Notes: generated by a model not told the origin, from the letters alone. 64,000 nucleotides of DNA from Heterocephalus glaber (GCF_000247695.1 NW_004624733.1:4225880-4289879); one strand, 5' to 3'. Positions 11,331 through 23,514 are shown, counted from the stretch's first letter. A program made the numbers and translations.

Positions 11331-11986
11331 TCAATATACAACTTCTGTAAATATGTTATCCATTTCTTATCATCCATTATGTCAGTGACTTTTATATGCT
11401 CCATCTCCAGATCTACTTGACTAGCCTATAATTGTGTCTTCCTTCTCCAAATGACCTTGCCACTACTTCAGCCAATGAGTAAGCTCCTACCTAAACATGA
11501 TGGTGCTAATTTTCCTAAAGTCTTAATCCATTTATAACATTCTTTGTTTAAAACTTTCCAAGGGGTTAAAAAGCTTTTCAAACAAAGTCAAATTCCCTGC
11601 ACACCAAGCCCATCATCTTACCACTGCTTTTTGTGTCCATGGTGTGCTCTCTGGCCTCTGCTCTTTAGCTCTCTGGATTAACAAAATGTGTATCACATTT
11701 CCTAATGTCTCCACAAATGTGTTATCTTTCCTTCTCCTCTTTTTTCTGGAATGTTCAACATGTATCTATTGAATGAATGACCGAATATGATTTTCCTATC
11801 AACCTGAACACCAAATTAAATGAATAAGTTTAATTTATAAACTCAGATATAAATAAATTAGGTTTTTTGAATTATGTAAAATTCTCTACAAAGAAAAAAA
11901 TCAGTGTTTACCCACATTCAGCATTCTACTCAACATTATAATGCATATTTTCAGTAGTTACAAAAGAATATATTTTCAAAATGAAA

Positions 11987-12411
11987 CATCTTACTTTTCT
12001 TGTTGCTGAGACAAAATACCAGACACCCAAAGTTAAAGGAGGAAAAGTTTATTTGGCTCACAGTTTGTAGAGATTTCAGTCCATAATCAGCTGGCTCCAA
12101 GGCAGGTTGACATGGCAGACAGGCATTGCAGAGGAGAAACTGTTCACGGTGGGAAAAAGGTAGAAAGCAAGCAAGTGACCAGCAACAAGGGACAAGTAGG
12201 GACCACCAGAGCTCTTTCTGTCCCTTCTATCATATTCAAGCTACCTAGCATTAGGGGAGGTAGCAATCATACCCTTAATCCTAGTGCCCTTAATCTTAGC
12301 ATTGCACCATGAATCGATCCCAGCTTCATACACTAGATACAGACACCTCTGAAAAGCCCCACCTATAACCACATGAGGCTTTGGGCGAACATCTAGACAC
12401 AAGCCATAATA
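11987..12411 (-). mobile_element. MaLR-type solo LTR with 5-bp target duplication
   Basis: On the minus strand this matches, block for block, the plus-strand LTR at 23515-23917: 'catgtggttataggtgg' near one end, 'gattcatggtg' in the middle, and 'gtgtctggtattttgtctca' at the other. tgaaa flanks it at 11982-11986 and 12412-12416. Its terminal dinucleotides have drifted from TG/CA. Open frames inside it are not genes. Confidence 0.82.
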
Positions 12412-12419
12412 TGAAACAA

Positions 12420-13276
12420 ATGATAATACCCAAATTCCATTATAGTAGTGTTTATTTTCAAGCCTGCTTGGAAAATACTTCTTAGCTTTACATCCTGTTA
12501 AGACAGAATTGAGAAAGTCTGGCCTCTCTTGTTGCATACTAATTTGACTTAAATTCTTCCAGAAACATGGCAGTTCTTACATTAAAATATGAAGAACTGA
12601 AAGTTTCATTGTGTTCTTTAAATTGCATTCTAAAAGTTCTTATGCTGTATATGATATATTAAGAAAATAAAACTAACAATTATGACAGTCTTAGTATAAA
12701 ACAGTGTACATAGAAAGAGATATATAATTCAGACTGAGATAAAAAGAAGACAATATATTGCATGAAGCAACAGTATAAAAATTGAGTTCACAATTTGATT
12801 AAGAAAAATGCAAGGATAATCATTAGAAAAGGAAATGTGAATATACAAAAAGGAAATTTGAATATCTAAATGTATAAAAATGTGAAACACTGATATGCAG
12901 CTCAGTTTCACTGGAGCAAGGAGTGTATGTTGGTGGAGGTTGTAGAGAATGGTAATAATTGGGGCAGATAAGTTAGTGAAGCAGACATTTGGAAGAGACT
13001 TATGAAATAGGAAATGACATGTGTCTTCTAGAAAAGAGGGATGATTTTTCATGGGAGCGTGGCATGATCAAACATGCTTTTTATATAATTTATCAGCAGG
13101 ATATGAATAGATAGGAAGATGGGGATTTGGACAACATTGAAAAAGGAAAAGTTATTAGGAAACTTTTGCAGTAATGGAGTTAAAAAAAGATTATGACCAA
13201 AGGTTTGGTAATGAAGATGGAAAAAGTAGGCTGCACTGGAGAGATATTTAAGTATTAGTATAGTATGTAATAAATG
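12420..13276. other. AT-rich DNA, no feature recognised
   Basis: No named repeat or gene. Minus-strand open frames of 87-107 codons between 12729 and 13312 are T-rich and lack any recognisable domain. Confidence 0.4.
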
Positions 13277-13470
13277 AAAGAACATGGACTTTGAATATTG
13301 AAATAGACTCAATCCCTCACTTAACCACTTATTAGCAACATAATCTAAGAAATTAATGAAATGTTTTGAACCTCAAGAATCTATGTAAAATTTAATTAAT
13401 GAGATAAGATACATTATAGATCAAGGAATTATTACAGTGTTTTGGTGCTCAATAAAGGTAGCTATTTGAG
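13277..13470 (+). repeat. MIR SINE, degraded
   Basis: Shows the MIR order: 'ggactttgaat' head, a 'cacttattagcaa' core, a 'cctcaagaatctatg' part, and the tail motif 'ggtgctcaataaaggtag'. It is strongly diverged, as expected for this Mesozoic family. Confidence 0.65.
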
Positions 13471-13797
13471 TCATTTATATATAAAATGGGATTTGACTAC
13501 TGATTAAATAGAGAAAAGTATAAAAATATTAAAAGCCTGAGATAAGTCTACATTTTATGGCCTATGATAATACATAAGTTCACATTTATAAACATAGGTC
13601 ACTAGAAATGGAAACTAATTTTGACATAAAAAAATGTTATAAAACTTCCAAATTCCTACATGAAAAACAATGCTGATATGAAAATATATGCCTAATTCTT
13701 ATGACTTCTTCATACCACCTTTTCACTATCTGTGTGTGTGGGTAGTGGGTGGGTGGCAAGGAATAACAAAACTGTGACTCAATAAAAAATGTGGACT

Positions 13798-13965
13798 CCA
13801 GAGTTAAGATTTATTAAATATGTGACCTTTGGCAAGTTTCTGCACTTCTCTGTAATTCTACTGCTTTGTTTGTGAAATGAGAATATTGATCATAATATTA
13901 ATCTCAGAGAGTGGTTGTAAAAATCAGGGGATACATCTAAAGTGGTCAAAATAATGTTTCCTCAT
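13798..13965 (+). repeat. MIR SINE
   Basis: Begins 'ctccagagttaagatt' and carries 'tatgtgacctttggcaagtt', the MIR core signature. A 'tttgtgaaatgagaatattg' block and 'gagtggttgtaaaaatcag' follow. Order and spacing fit MIR in plus orientation. Confidence 0.8.
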
Positions 13966-15440
13966 TTTAAGTTGAAGAAGTGTGAGATAGTTTCTCTTTG
14001 TTTTTGTTAGTTACCTACTATCCTGTAAGGAATGTATTCTTCCACCCACCTTTCTCCTGCAACTTTCTCTAGCTTGTTTGATTAAAAAAAAAAAAGCAAA
14101 AGCTTACTTGAGAACTCAGACTTCCCTGACATTGAGTTACTGTATCACATCAAGGACACGAACATTTTACACAGCACACGAGATGCAATGCATGCACAGC
14201 ATCATACATTTGCAGTGGGGATATTACATACTCTACACTTGACAAATGAAATTTTGTATGCATAGAAGATTTATAAGGTAAATGTCACTGAGATTTACAA
14301 CTTTTAGAATCCTAAAAATGAAACTTTCATTTTCAAGAATTTTTTTTTACTTTATTAGAACTATCTAATAAAAGGAAATTCTTATATGCCTAAATCAAAT
14401 TGTCAGCACTTTAACATAGACCTGTGAGTGAAATGTTCTATTGGTACAGAAGCATCTCTATAAATTTGTCAGCACCTAAATATGCAATATTTTAACTTTG
14501 GGTATGTTCACTTCCATCACTGAAGAGAGTTTTATGTTTTTAAAAATTATGATGGCAGTAGTTTTAGGAACTCTATAATTTACTGCTTCATAGAATATAA
14601 CTTTTTAAAAAAATATAACCTACTATAGTTTATATGGGGAAATAACAGGTTTGGAGGTCAACTTTATAATTTACAGTAGGAGAGTAAATTTCTTACCATC
14701 ATAAGACTTGCCCCTTTAGTTCATGAGCATAACTCGTCTAATCACCTAGGGGTAGAAATTGCAGTTCAGAAGGACTGTGCATAATTACAGATTTCCATTA
14801 GTGTGTCTTCTTTTGACCAATGGAGAGACCTATTGTAATTGTGTCCTGGAACTAGTTCCTGGATCTTTGACACCAGAAATTTCTCCATTGTGTACACGGA
14901 ACCACATCAAATTTAAAAAAAAATACTGCTATAGCAAAATACATGTTGCCATCAATCCCTGTCAAACCATATTCACACACATCAAACAAACTTGTACCAT
15001 TATCCTAACCACTTTCTGAATTAGTTCTGGAAGCCTTCTTTCCTGAATATCTTCAGTTGGACTCTCATGGCTGTCTCAATGCCTTAAATCCATTCAAAAC
15101 TTTTGACTTTCATAATCATTTTGACTTTGGGGTAAAAGCTGGAAGTTACACAGTGCCAGATGTGGAGAATATAGTTGATGAAAATACACAGTAATGTTTT
15201 TGCAAATCTATCTTTCCACTGGAAGGCATTTGGCAATAGCATTCACTTTTTTTAAGCACACTTTGTAAAGTTACCTATGAAAGAAGACTTCCAGACTGCT
15301 TCAGAAGGTACTAAGAGCTACTCAAGCTCCTTCATGTCTGACTAGAGGCATGATGCATGCAGGAAGCTCAGAAGATGTGCACAAGGGAGTGCAAGGGCTG
15401 CAACTGATCCTATTACATTGAGTAGGTTGAAGAAGTTTCT
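13966..15440. other. Unclassified AT-rich DNA
   Basis: Contains an A-run at 14083-14095 without a recognisable SINE body, and an 86-codon open frame at 14759-15019 without a recognised product. Nothing else stands out. Confidence 0.4.
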
Positions 15441-18400
15441 AAAGCTAAAACAGAATCAATGCCAAGATTATATACACTAATGAGATGTCCACAGCAGTAA
15501 GCTTTTCTACTGTAATTGATCCTCAACCCTCACCACAAAAACAATAGAAACATGAGAAAACAGGGCAACAAGAAAGCTTCAAACCCTCTTAACTCTCCTC
15601 AAGGTGATCTCACAGACACATGAAAGAAGTAAAAAACAAATATTTAAAATACGTGAAGAGATAAGAAAAATATCAATAAGACATTCAGAGAGTTCAAAGA
15701 GTTTGTAAATAAATAGGTAAAGGATTTAATTGATAAAATTTTCAAGAAGCTTAAGATACCAACAAAAAGCTGTTAAACAAGACAATACAAGATATGAGTG
15801 ACCGTTTTACTGAAGAGTTAGATCATGAAAAGAAACCAAGCAGAAATACAGGATGTGATAATTTGTGTTGAAAGTATGTGCAACAGATGACCACTGGTAG
15901 GAGAATCCCAATTAAAAGACAAGGTTGAGCAGGGTGTGGTGGTGCATGTTTATAATCCCAGCACTCAGGAAACTGAGGCAGGAGGATTGCTGGGAGTTTG
16001 AGGCCAGCCTGGGCTACATAGTAAATTCAAGGACAGCCTGAACTACAAAGTGAGACAGTGTCAAAAAAAAAAAAAGCCAAGAATGATGTAGTATTGGATG
16101 TAGTATTGATATAGTAGATCATATATTCACTGATAACCTAAAAATAACCAGACAGCATGGAAACTGCTTTGAACAATTGCTAAGTCACTCACAAAGAAGA
16201 AAAGACCATCAGGATTATAAGATTTAAGAGTTATGTAAAGATTAGAAGATGATATAAAAGGTATAAAATTTCTTCACTGAAATCATAGGAGAAAAAATTC
16301 CAAGTCTAAAGAATATATTCAACTTTCAAGTAACTGAAGTATATAAGGAATGAGCAGAAAAACAATGTGTCCATGGCATATCTTAGTTAAAACCCTAGAA
16401 ATTTAGCAGAAAGACATAATATTAGAAGCTCTTAGAAAAACATCAATTTATTTATAAAGGCAACCCTACCAAGACAACAGCATATTCCCAACACAAATCT
16501 TAAAGGCCAGGAGCACCGGGAGGAAAGCTTTTCAAGGCCTAAATGAAACAACATTCAACCCATATTAACTTATCCTGAAAAACTCTTTCAAAATTGATGG
16601 AGAAATAACTTTTCATGACAAAGACCATCTAAAGAAATTCATGACTACTAATCAGAATTGCAGAAATTATTTTTTAAAATCCTAGACATAGATAGAATAA
16701 CATCACCAAAGGAAGGAATGTATCTATCTGCTCAGTAGTTAACTAAAAAGAAAAGAAACAAGAAATCAGCAATGGAAAAATAATGTAATGGCAAGATTCA
16801 GTAAATACCTTTCAGTAATGATTTTCAATACAAATGGTCTTAATTCCCCAATAAGATGCAGATTGCAAAAAAAAACCCCACAAGTATATAGTCCCTATAA
16901 GAAATAAATCTTACCCATAAAGAAACAGACTGAAAAATGTTATTTCAGGCAACAAGATCACTAAAGCAAGCAGGAATAGCTATGCTCTTTTCAGACAATA
17001 CAGACTTCAAGCCAAAACTGGTGAAAAAAATAAGGTCACTTTCTACTGCTAAAGGAAACAATTTAACAGGAATAGATAACAATTGCAAATAGATATGCAC
17101 CAAATGCTGGTACCCTCAAATTCATAAAACAAACACCACTGTATGTAAATGGTCAGAAAAATACCAACACAATCATAGTGGCAGACTTTAAAACCCCATT
17201 CTCACAAACTGACAGGCAAACTAGACAAAATATCATCAAATAATTATCAGTATTGAACTACATCATTTAACAAATGGTCTTACCAGATAGCCGTAGTGTT
17301 TCATCCAACAACAGAATACTTCTTTTTCTCAACAGCACACAAAGCTTTCTCCAAAATAGAACACATCATAGACTCTGAACTATATAAATACAAAAGAATG
17401 GAAATAATCTCCCATATACTATCACGTCATACCAGAATGAAAGTAGAGATAGGTAAATGGCAAAAGAAAGCAAATGAAGTCTATATAATACACTGTTGAA
17501 TAATCAACAGATCATAGAAGAAATTTAGATGTTTCTAGAATCCAATGAGACTAAAACATTCCAAACCTATGGGACATAACAAAAGCAGTTCTAAGAGGGA
17601 AATTTATAGCTATGCCCACATTATAAAAATAGAGTGATACAAAATACAAGTTGATACACTTCAAGGTCCTAGTAAATCAAAAGACAACAAAATAAAAAAT
17701 TTGTAGAAGGAAAGAAATTGTAAGGATCAGAGTAGAAATTATGATATTAAACTTAAAAAATCAATACAAAGTATCAGTGAAACAAAAAGTTGGTTCTTTG
17801 AAAGGATAAAATTATTGAATTCTAAACCAAACTTATCAAAACCAGATAAGAAAATATTTATATCAATCCAATTAGAGATGAAAAAGGAAACATCATGATG
17901 GATAGGATTATAAGAAACTACTTCAAAAATCTGTATCCCAATAAACTGGAGAATCTAGGAGAAATGTAAAAATTCTTAGACATGTATGAAATAACAGATT
18001 TGAACTGAAAAGATAAAAAACCTGAACAAACCAAGAACTGAAAACAAGGGAGAAGAGCTACAAAAACGAAAAACAAATATGAAAAAACCTACTAAGGAAA
18101 TCCTGGGACCCAAGGAATTCACTGCTAAATTTTACAAGAACTTCAGGGAAGAACTAACTAATTTCAGTACTCCTCAATCTCTTGTATGAAATTGAAAAGG
18201 AAGGAACACTGCCAATTCCTTCAAGATAGCAACCTGCTGATTCAAAGCTCAGACAAGGACTTAACATAAAAAGAAAACTAAAGGCTAATAATATCTTTAA
18301 CAAACATTGATGCAAAAATCTTCAAAAAGATCATTGCAAACAGAATTCAACAAATTATTAAAAAGATCATACATCATGACCAAATTGGCTTCATCACAAT

Positions 18401-19352
18401 AATGTAAGGATGGTTGAACACATATAAATAAATAAACATAATGCACCACATAAAAAGAAGGATGTAAATCTCATGATCATGTCAATAGATGCAGAAAGTC
18501 TTTGAAACAATTCACTATCCATTCATAATTAAAATCTGGATAAAATAGGTATAGAAGAACCTTACCTGACATTGACAAACGATATTTATGAGAAATGCAG
18601 TGCCAACATCATGCTAAATAAGGGAAATATGAACATATCCCCTCTAAAATTAGCACCGCGTTAAGGGTATCCACTCTTTCCACTCCTATTCACTATAGTA
18701 CTCAAAACTGTAGCTAAAGCAATTAGAGAATAGAAAGAAATAAAAAGAAGCCAAACTTGCAGATGACATGATACTTTGCATAGAAGATTCAAAAACTATC
18801 CAGAAAATTGTTAGAAATAGTAAACAAATCCAGTAAAATGGCAAGGTACAAAATAAACACAAAAATAAATAGTATTCTTATTCACTAACAACCCACCAGG
18901 AAAGAAATCAAGAAAATAATTTAATTTATAATAACTTCAACAAATTAAATACTTAGGAAATAAACCATCAGAGAAAGTGAAAAATCTGTATAATGTGAAA
19001 TACAATGCTCTGAAAAGAGATTGAATACAGCAGAAAATGGAAAGACATCCTCTGTTCATGAAAAGGTAGGACCAATTTTGTACAAACAGCCATATCACAA
19101 AAAATGATATAGGCATTTCATGTTATTCCAATCAAAATAACATTAGCATTTTTCACAGGACTAGAAAAAAACAATTCTAAAGTTTATATGGAACCAGAAG
19201 AAACTCAGAATAGCCAAAGCTATCCTCAGGAACAAGAGCAAAGCAGAAGGTATTACAATCCCAGATTTGAAGTTGCATTACAAAACTACAGTAATAAAAA
19301 TACCACAGTACTGGCACAAAAACGACATGTTAACAAGTGGAGTAGAGTAGAG
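15441..19352 (+). mobile_element. Old L1 retrotransposon (ORF1-like region and ORF2), first part
   Basis: The A-rich plus strand carries, in L1 order, an ORF1-like coiled-coil region (about 15600-15900), endonuclease-region sequence (about 16900-17500) and reverse-transcriptase sequence. The block 'gatgcaaaaatcttc' near 18310, the 'catcatgaccaaattggct' block near 18371 and the 'tggcacaaaaa' block near 19312 are characteristic of L1 ORF2. Stops and frameshifts are numerous, so no protein can be made. The element is broken by a B1 at 15927 and a hAT transposon at 19353, and resumes at about 21060. Confidence 0.85.
15927..16075 (+). mobile_element. B1 SINE (7SL derived) with internal duplication
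   Basis: Starts like 7SL-derived SINEs with 'agggtgtggtggtgcatg', then the box B-like 'ggaggattgctggga' region, and 'gaggccagcctgggctaca' followed by a second similar block, 'ggacagcctgaactaca'. This repeated block is the internal duplication typical of rodent B1. The A13 tail is at 16063-16075. The flanks aaaagacaag and aaaagccaag (9/10) look like a target duplication. It interrupts the old L1. Confidence 0.88.
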
Positions 19353-20995
19353 GAAGGGTCTCTGATCCTGGCCATGGATGACCAGTTCAGGGCTATTAGG
19401 AAGTGGGTGACACACCAGGAAGTGAGCGGCACAAAAGCAAGCAAAGTTTCCTCAGTATTTACTCCTGGTATTTACTCCATCTCCCTTGCGTGACCACCTG
19501 AGCTCCACCTCCTTCCAGAGCAGGGGCAGCATTAGATTTCCATATGAGTAGAAATTCTTCTCTACACTTCATGTATGAGGGATTTAGGTTGCATATCTTC
19601 TGAAAATCTAATGGTTGATGATGTAAAGTGTAGCCAAAGCAGTGAGGCTAGCACTAGGTATCAGCCTGTGATAGAGATTAGCAAAAGCAGAGAAGTTGAC
19701 CTGCACAGAGATCAAAATAAAACAATTGCTTCCAGATTCATATCAAAACCCTATCAGTGAGTAGCAAGTGACAATTGAGCAGCATTGGGTGATAGGTGAT
19801 TTGATGTACTTTAGTTATAAAGCTGCATCTGGTGGGAGGCTTTGAGTCAGACATCAACAATTATCTAATCCACGTTACCTTCTCTTTATATTCTTTACCA
19901 CTTAATTCACCACTTTCCTAAACAACACACTGGTGTCAGTCATAATTTTCATAATCCCACAAGCAAACCCTAGCCAAAATGAATAAAGCACAAATGCCAC
20001 TGGAGAGCTTCTTTGAAAAAGGAAAAGACTCAAAGATGAAGGAGCGGAAGACTGCAAGACTGGCAACAACAAATAGATGTATTTAAAAGAAAATACCAAG
20101 TACCACTTAAATTATGAGTTAATGGCAACAAATGATTCTCATTCTCCAACACTGTTTTGTATAATTCATTGTTACTGGCCATAATGAAGCCATAAAATCT
20201 GCAAATCTGCTTTACCACATGGAGACCAACACCCTGCATTAAAAGACAAGGCTTTAGCATTTGTCAAAAGGAAAAAGCATGAACATAAAGAACAGTATCA
20301 AGTAGTGAAGACCACAATTTCATTAAGTGTGTCTGTGTTGAGAGCATTATTCTTAGTGACTAAACTCATTTCTAAAGCTAACAGGCCTTTTATTATTGGT
20401 GAAGAGTTGATTCTGCCTGCTGCTAAGGACATTTGACATGAACTTTTAGGAGAGAACGTACTTCAAAAGTTGGCATGTGTTCCTTTTTTGGCCAACACTA
20501 AATGAATGATGAAATAGAGAATATTGAAGCACAATTGTTAGAGAGGATTAATGAGTAACTATTATACAATCCAGATTGACAATTCTACCAATGTTGTAAA
20601 CAAGGCAATAATGCATGTTTTGTGCAATATATTTTTCAGGAGGATATGTATGAGGATATATTAGGAGCACTTTTGTTTTCAGTCAATATCACAGCTAACA
20701 GAACTATTCAAGCCTTTGAGTTACTACATATCAGAAAATCTGAAATGGTCATTTTGTGCTAGTATATGGACAGACAGAGTAGTTGCCATGATTGGATGGT
20801 TGTCTAGAGTCATTATTTAGATCAAAGAGCTTTTTTTCTGAAAGTCTACACACTGTGTCATTCATAGAGAAATACTGTCTAGCTAATATATGTCACCAAT
20901 GTATTGCAAGATGTAAATAAAATTATCAATCACATTAAAATAGATGCCCTTAATTCACCGTTTTTGGTGCTACTGTATGAAGAAATGGACACAGC
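19353..20995 (+). mobile_element. hAT-Charlie DNA transposon, 3'-truncated, inside the old L1
   Basis: The left end reads GAAGGGTCTCTGATCC, a decayed version of the CAGGGGTC terminus of Charlie elements. It is followed by the 'gtgggtgacacaccagg' and 'gcagcattagatttc' blocks of a Charlie 5' non-coding region, then about 1 kb of transposase remains. No right terminus is visible: the sequence ends abruptly at an alternating purine-pyrimidine repeat, after which the L1 continues. This fits insertion into the L1 and later loss of the 3' end together with some flanking L1. Confidence 0.8.
19980..20994 (+). pseudogene. Decayed hAT transposase (ZBED/SCAND3-like family)
   Basis: Conceptual reading in changing frames gives a BED-finger-like region at about 20190-20260 (HPALKDKALAFVKRKK). 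NRPFIIGEELILPAAKDI follows near 20380-20434, then WSFCASIWTDRVVAMIGW near 20745-20799 around one of the catalytic aspartates of the RNase H-like fold. STHCVIHREI follows near 20845-20874. These blocks occur in this order in Charlie transposases and in host genes derived from them. Several in-frame stops and frame changes make it non-functional. The dimerisation domain at the C-terminus is missing with the lost 3' end. Confidence 0.82.
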
Positions 20996-21000
20996 ACTCA

Positions 21001-21056
21001 CGCGCACGCGAGCGCGCACACACACACACACACACACTATATATATATATATATAT
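21001..21056. repeat. Compound (CG/CA)n(TA)n microsatellite
   Basis: A CG-rich start changes to a CA run and then a TA run, giving almost unbroken purine-pyrimidine alternation for 56 bases (one break near 21010). It lies exactly between the truncated hAT element and the resumed L1. Confidence 0.95.
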
Positions 21057-21425
21057 GGCAGAAAACATAGACTCTAAAAAATGGTGCTGAGAAGACTGGT
21101 TATCCATGTGCAGAAGAATCTCTTACGCTGAACTCAAATCAAATCAAAATAACTAAAAAACTAGATAAACACACTGAATCTTCTGGAAGAAATATTTGGT
21201 AAAGCTCTTCTTGACAACATAGGCAAAGACTTTCTGAACAGAACATCAATTGCACAAGACATAATATCAAGAGTCAACAAGTTGAATTACATCAAATTTA
21301 AATTTTCTATACAGCTAAGGAAATAACCTACAGAATGGGGAGACAACATACATAATGGAGAAAAAATGCCAGCTACTCCTTGGACAGAGGATTAATATAT
21401 AAACTATATAAAGAAATAAAAACAA
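21057..21425 (+). mobile_element. Old L1 ORF2, second part after the hAT element
   Basis: Continues the ORF2 C-terminal region with the 'tggtgctgagaagactgg' block (near 21081) and then 'aatcttctggaagaaatatt' near 21177. About 80 bases of L1 expected between this and the 19352 break are missing. Confidence 0.82.
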
Positions 21426-21612
21426 AATATGAGAAAAGGGAAAAATGGGAACAAAGTCTTTGTATATAGGGAAGGGTGGAGGGGGTGAAGGGAGAACAGG
21501 GGAATGAGGAAAAAATAAAAGCCAAGAAACATCATGTAAAGGTACAAGTTCCCAATGATAAATGTAAATGTATTTTATATCTAAAATGTACCAATAAAAG
21601 AATTTAAGGAAA
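21426..21612 (+). mobile_element. Younger L1 3' UTR inserted in the old L1
   Basis: A purine-rich block with four G-tracts (21469-21492), 'catcatgtaaaggtacaag', 'ttcccaatgataaatg' and 'aatgtaccaataaaag' form the same 3' UTR seen in other L1 copies of this window. It sits between two parts of ORF2 of an older L1, so it is a severely 5'-truncated later insertion. Both flanks are A-rich, so the duplication cannot be delimited. Confidence 0.75.
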
Positions 21613-21617
21613 AAAAA

Positions 21618-21940
21618 CAAATTTAAACCCTCAAAATTAAAAGACCCAATTAAAAATGGCTTTATATGAAGAGACACTTCTCAGAATTACAATGCCTAAT
21701 AAACTCAAAAAAATGTTTAGCCTCTTTGGTCACTAGGGAAATGCAAATTATAACAACACTGATATCCCACTTTACTCCCATAATTATCAAGGATTCTAAC
21801 AACAGCAAGTGCTTATGAGTTTGTGGGAATAAAGAACCCTCTTTTACACTGTCAGTGGGAATGTAAACTAGTACAAGCACTATAGGAATCAGTATGCAAA
21901 TTGCTAAAAAAAATCAGAAATTCTATTGGACCAGCTATAT
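21618..21940 (+). mobile_element. Old L1 ORF2 C-terminal end
   Basis: Carries the conserved L1 blocks 'actagggaaatgcaaatta' (near 21732), a 'gatatcccactttactccc' part (near 21761) and 'gtcagtgggaatgtaaacta' (near 21851). Same orientation as the L1 upstream and probably the end of that element. Confidence 0.8.
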
Positions 21941-21959
21941 CTTTTATGCATATCTTCCC

Positions 21960-22165
21960 CCAAAATTTATACCTGACACCTGAAGGTTAAAGGGGAAATG
22001 TATTTTGGCTCACATTTCAGGCCATAGACATGGCAGAGAAAAAGCTGTTCACAGCATGGTGTACAGGAAGCAGAGAGAGTCAAAGCAGGAGTCAAGAAGC
22101 CACCTGGTGAGCAGCTTCCAGCCAGTGTTTCCCTTTGTAACAGCACACTTAGCACATTCAATACC
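21960..22165 (-). mobile_element. MaLR-type LTR fragment
   Basis: The 'cctgacacctgaaggtt' and 'tttggctcaca' blocks match the end of the LTRs at 11987 and 23515 in reverse orientation. Only about half of the LTR is present. Confidence 0.6.
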
Positions 22166-22169
22166 GTGC

Positions 22170-23510
22170 TTCCATGGCCCAGTCACCGTTCTAATATACG
22201 ATTCTTTGGGGGACATTTTTGCTCTAAATTGGAACGTGTATATTTTGAATTCTCTGACTCATTTACCTGTATGTCTTTTTGTAACTTAGTATCACACACT
22301 TTTAATTATCTAGTTTTATAAAAAGAGTTGTTATCCAGAAACTTTTTGTTTTCAATTTATTTTGAGATTTTGAAATTTCCTTATAAATTTTATAACCAAT
22401 CTGTTACCTTCTACAAATACTTATAACTGTAACTGAAACAGTAATATCTTTGAGACAGTGAACCTTACCATTCATGGAAATACTGTATCTTCTTTTTATA
22501 TCTATGCTTTATATGCTTAAGGAATATTGTTTTTATACTTTCATATTTAAATTTATTTCTACAAACTATAAATAGTGAGCCTTCATTCATGATTCATTTT
22601 ATTATAATAGAATCTCTTACATATTGAATATGGTTTCAATATTTTAAAATTTAAAATGTATATTTCATGCAAAATAAGCCCCAAATGTAAGAAAACTTGG
22701 TCACTTATGCTTTAGCAATGAACCAAGTTTTTTGTTTTTCTGATACTAGGGCAAAACAGAGCATTTGAATTACCACATCAGTAAGAGGACCTTCACTAGG
22801 AGCACCTAATTTTGAATAATACCAGTGACTTTATCCTTAGAAATATGACCTTCTTTAAAATATGACTTCATTGTATTTAATGTAAGACTGATACATTTTG
22901 TTTCCAGGGTTTCACTTATTAAGAGAACATCTTCCTTAAATTAAAAATAATCAAAGAAGTGAGGAAAAATTTGTGGTAAAGTTTCTAATGCGAATTCTAT
23001 TTAGCACAATAAGTTATAGGACTTGTTGGTGAATTTTGAATAGTGCATTCACATCTTTCATGCATTCATATATATGTGGCCATCAGTATAGAAATAAAAG
23101 ACCACTTTACCATTGGACAGCATAGAAAAATTATTTCTTGCACTTCCATAGTATAATCCTATTAACTCTAGACAATTATTCAAAATTTCCTAATTAGCCA
23201 ATAGAAAAACCAACTGTCATGATGATACTCTGGCTTGCTCCTCTTAACAGCTATAAATTGCTGATACAAAAAAAAAAAAAAAAAGGCTTGAGAACTCCTT
23301 TCCTAACTCTGTGTACTCACACTAAAATATACAATGTACTTCTTGCAGGAAGGTTTTTGTAGTTATTTATTTCAGCCAATTTTCTTTACCTTGTTATTTT
23401 GAAAAGTCCATTCTAACAGTATTATCTATGTCTTGTAGAGAGTTTTTATTTTTATTAATGAGGTCTGCTCTAAGTTCCTCTACACTGTGAACTTAAATCT
23501 GTTTTCAATG
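22170..23510. other. Unclassified AT-rich DNA with an A17 run
   Basis: No gene or named repeat recognised. An A-run at 23268-23284 could be the tail of a retroposed sequence, but no SINE or L1 body precedes it. Confidence 0.4.
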
Positions 23511-23514
23511 ATGT

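Noticed and set aside
14083..14095. A-tail of a retroposed sequence
   Set aside because: No recognisable SINE or gene copy precedes it.
15927..16075. Primate Alu
   Set aside because: Monomer length and internal duplication fit rodent B1; ID and B1-ID SINEs nearby agree with a rodent.
23268..23284. A-tail of a processed pseudogene or SINE
   Set aside because: No recognisable retroposed body upstream and no convincing target duplication.
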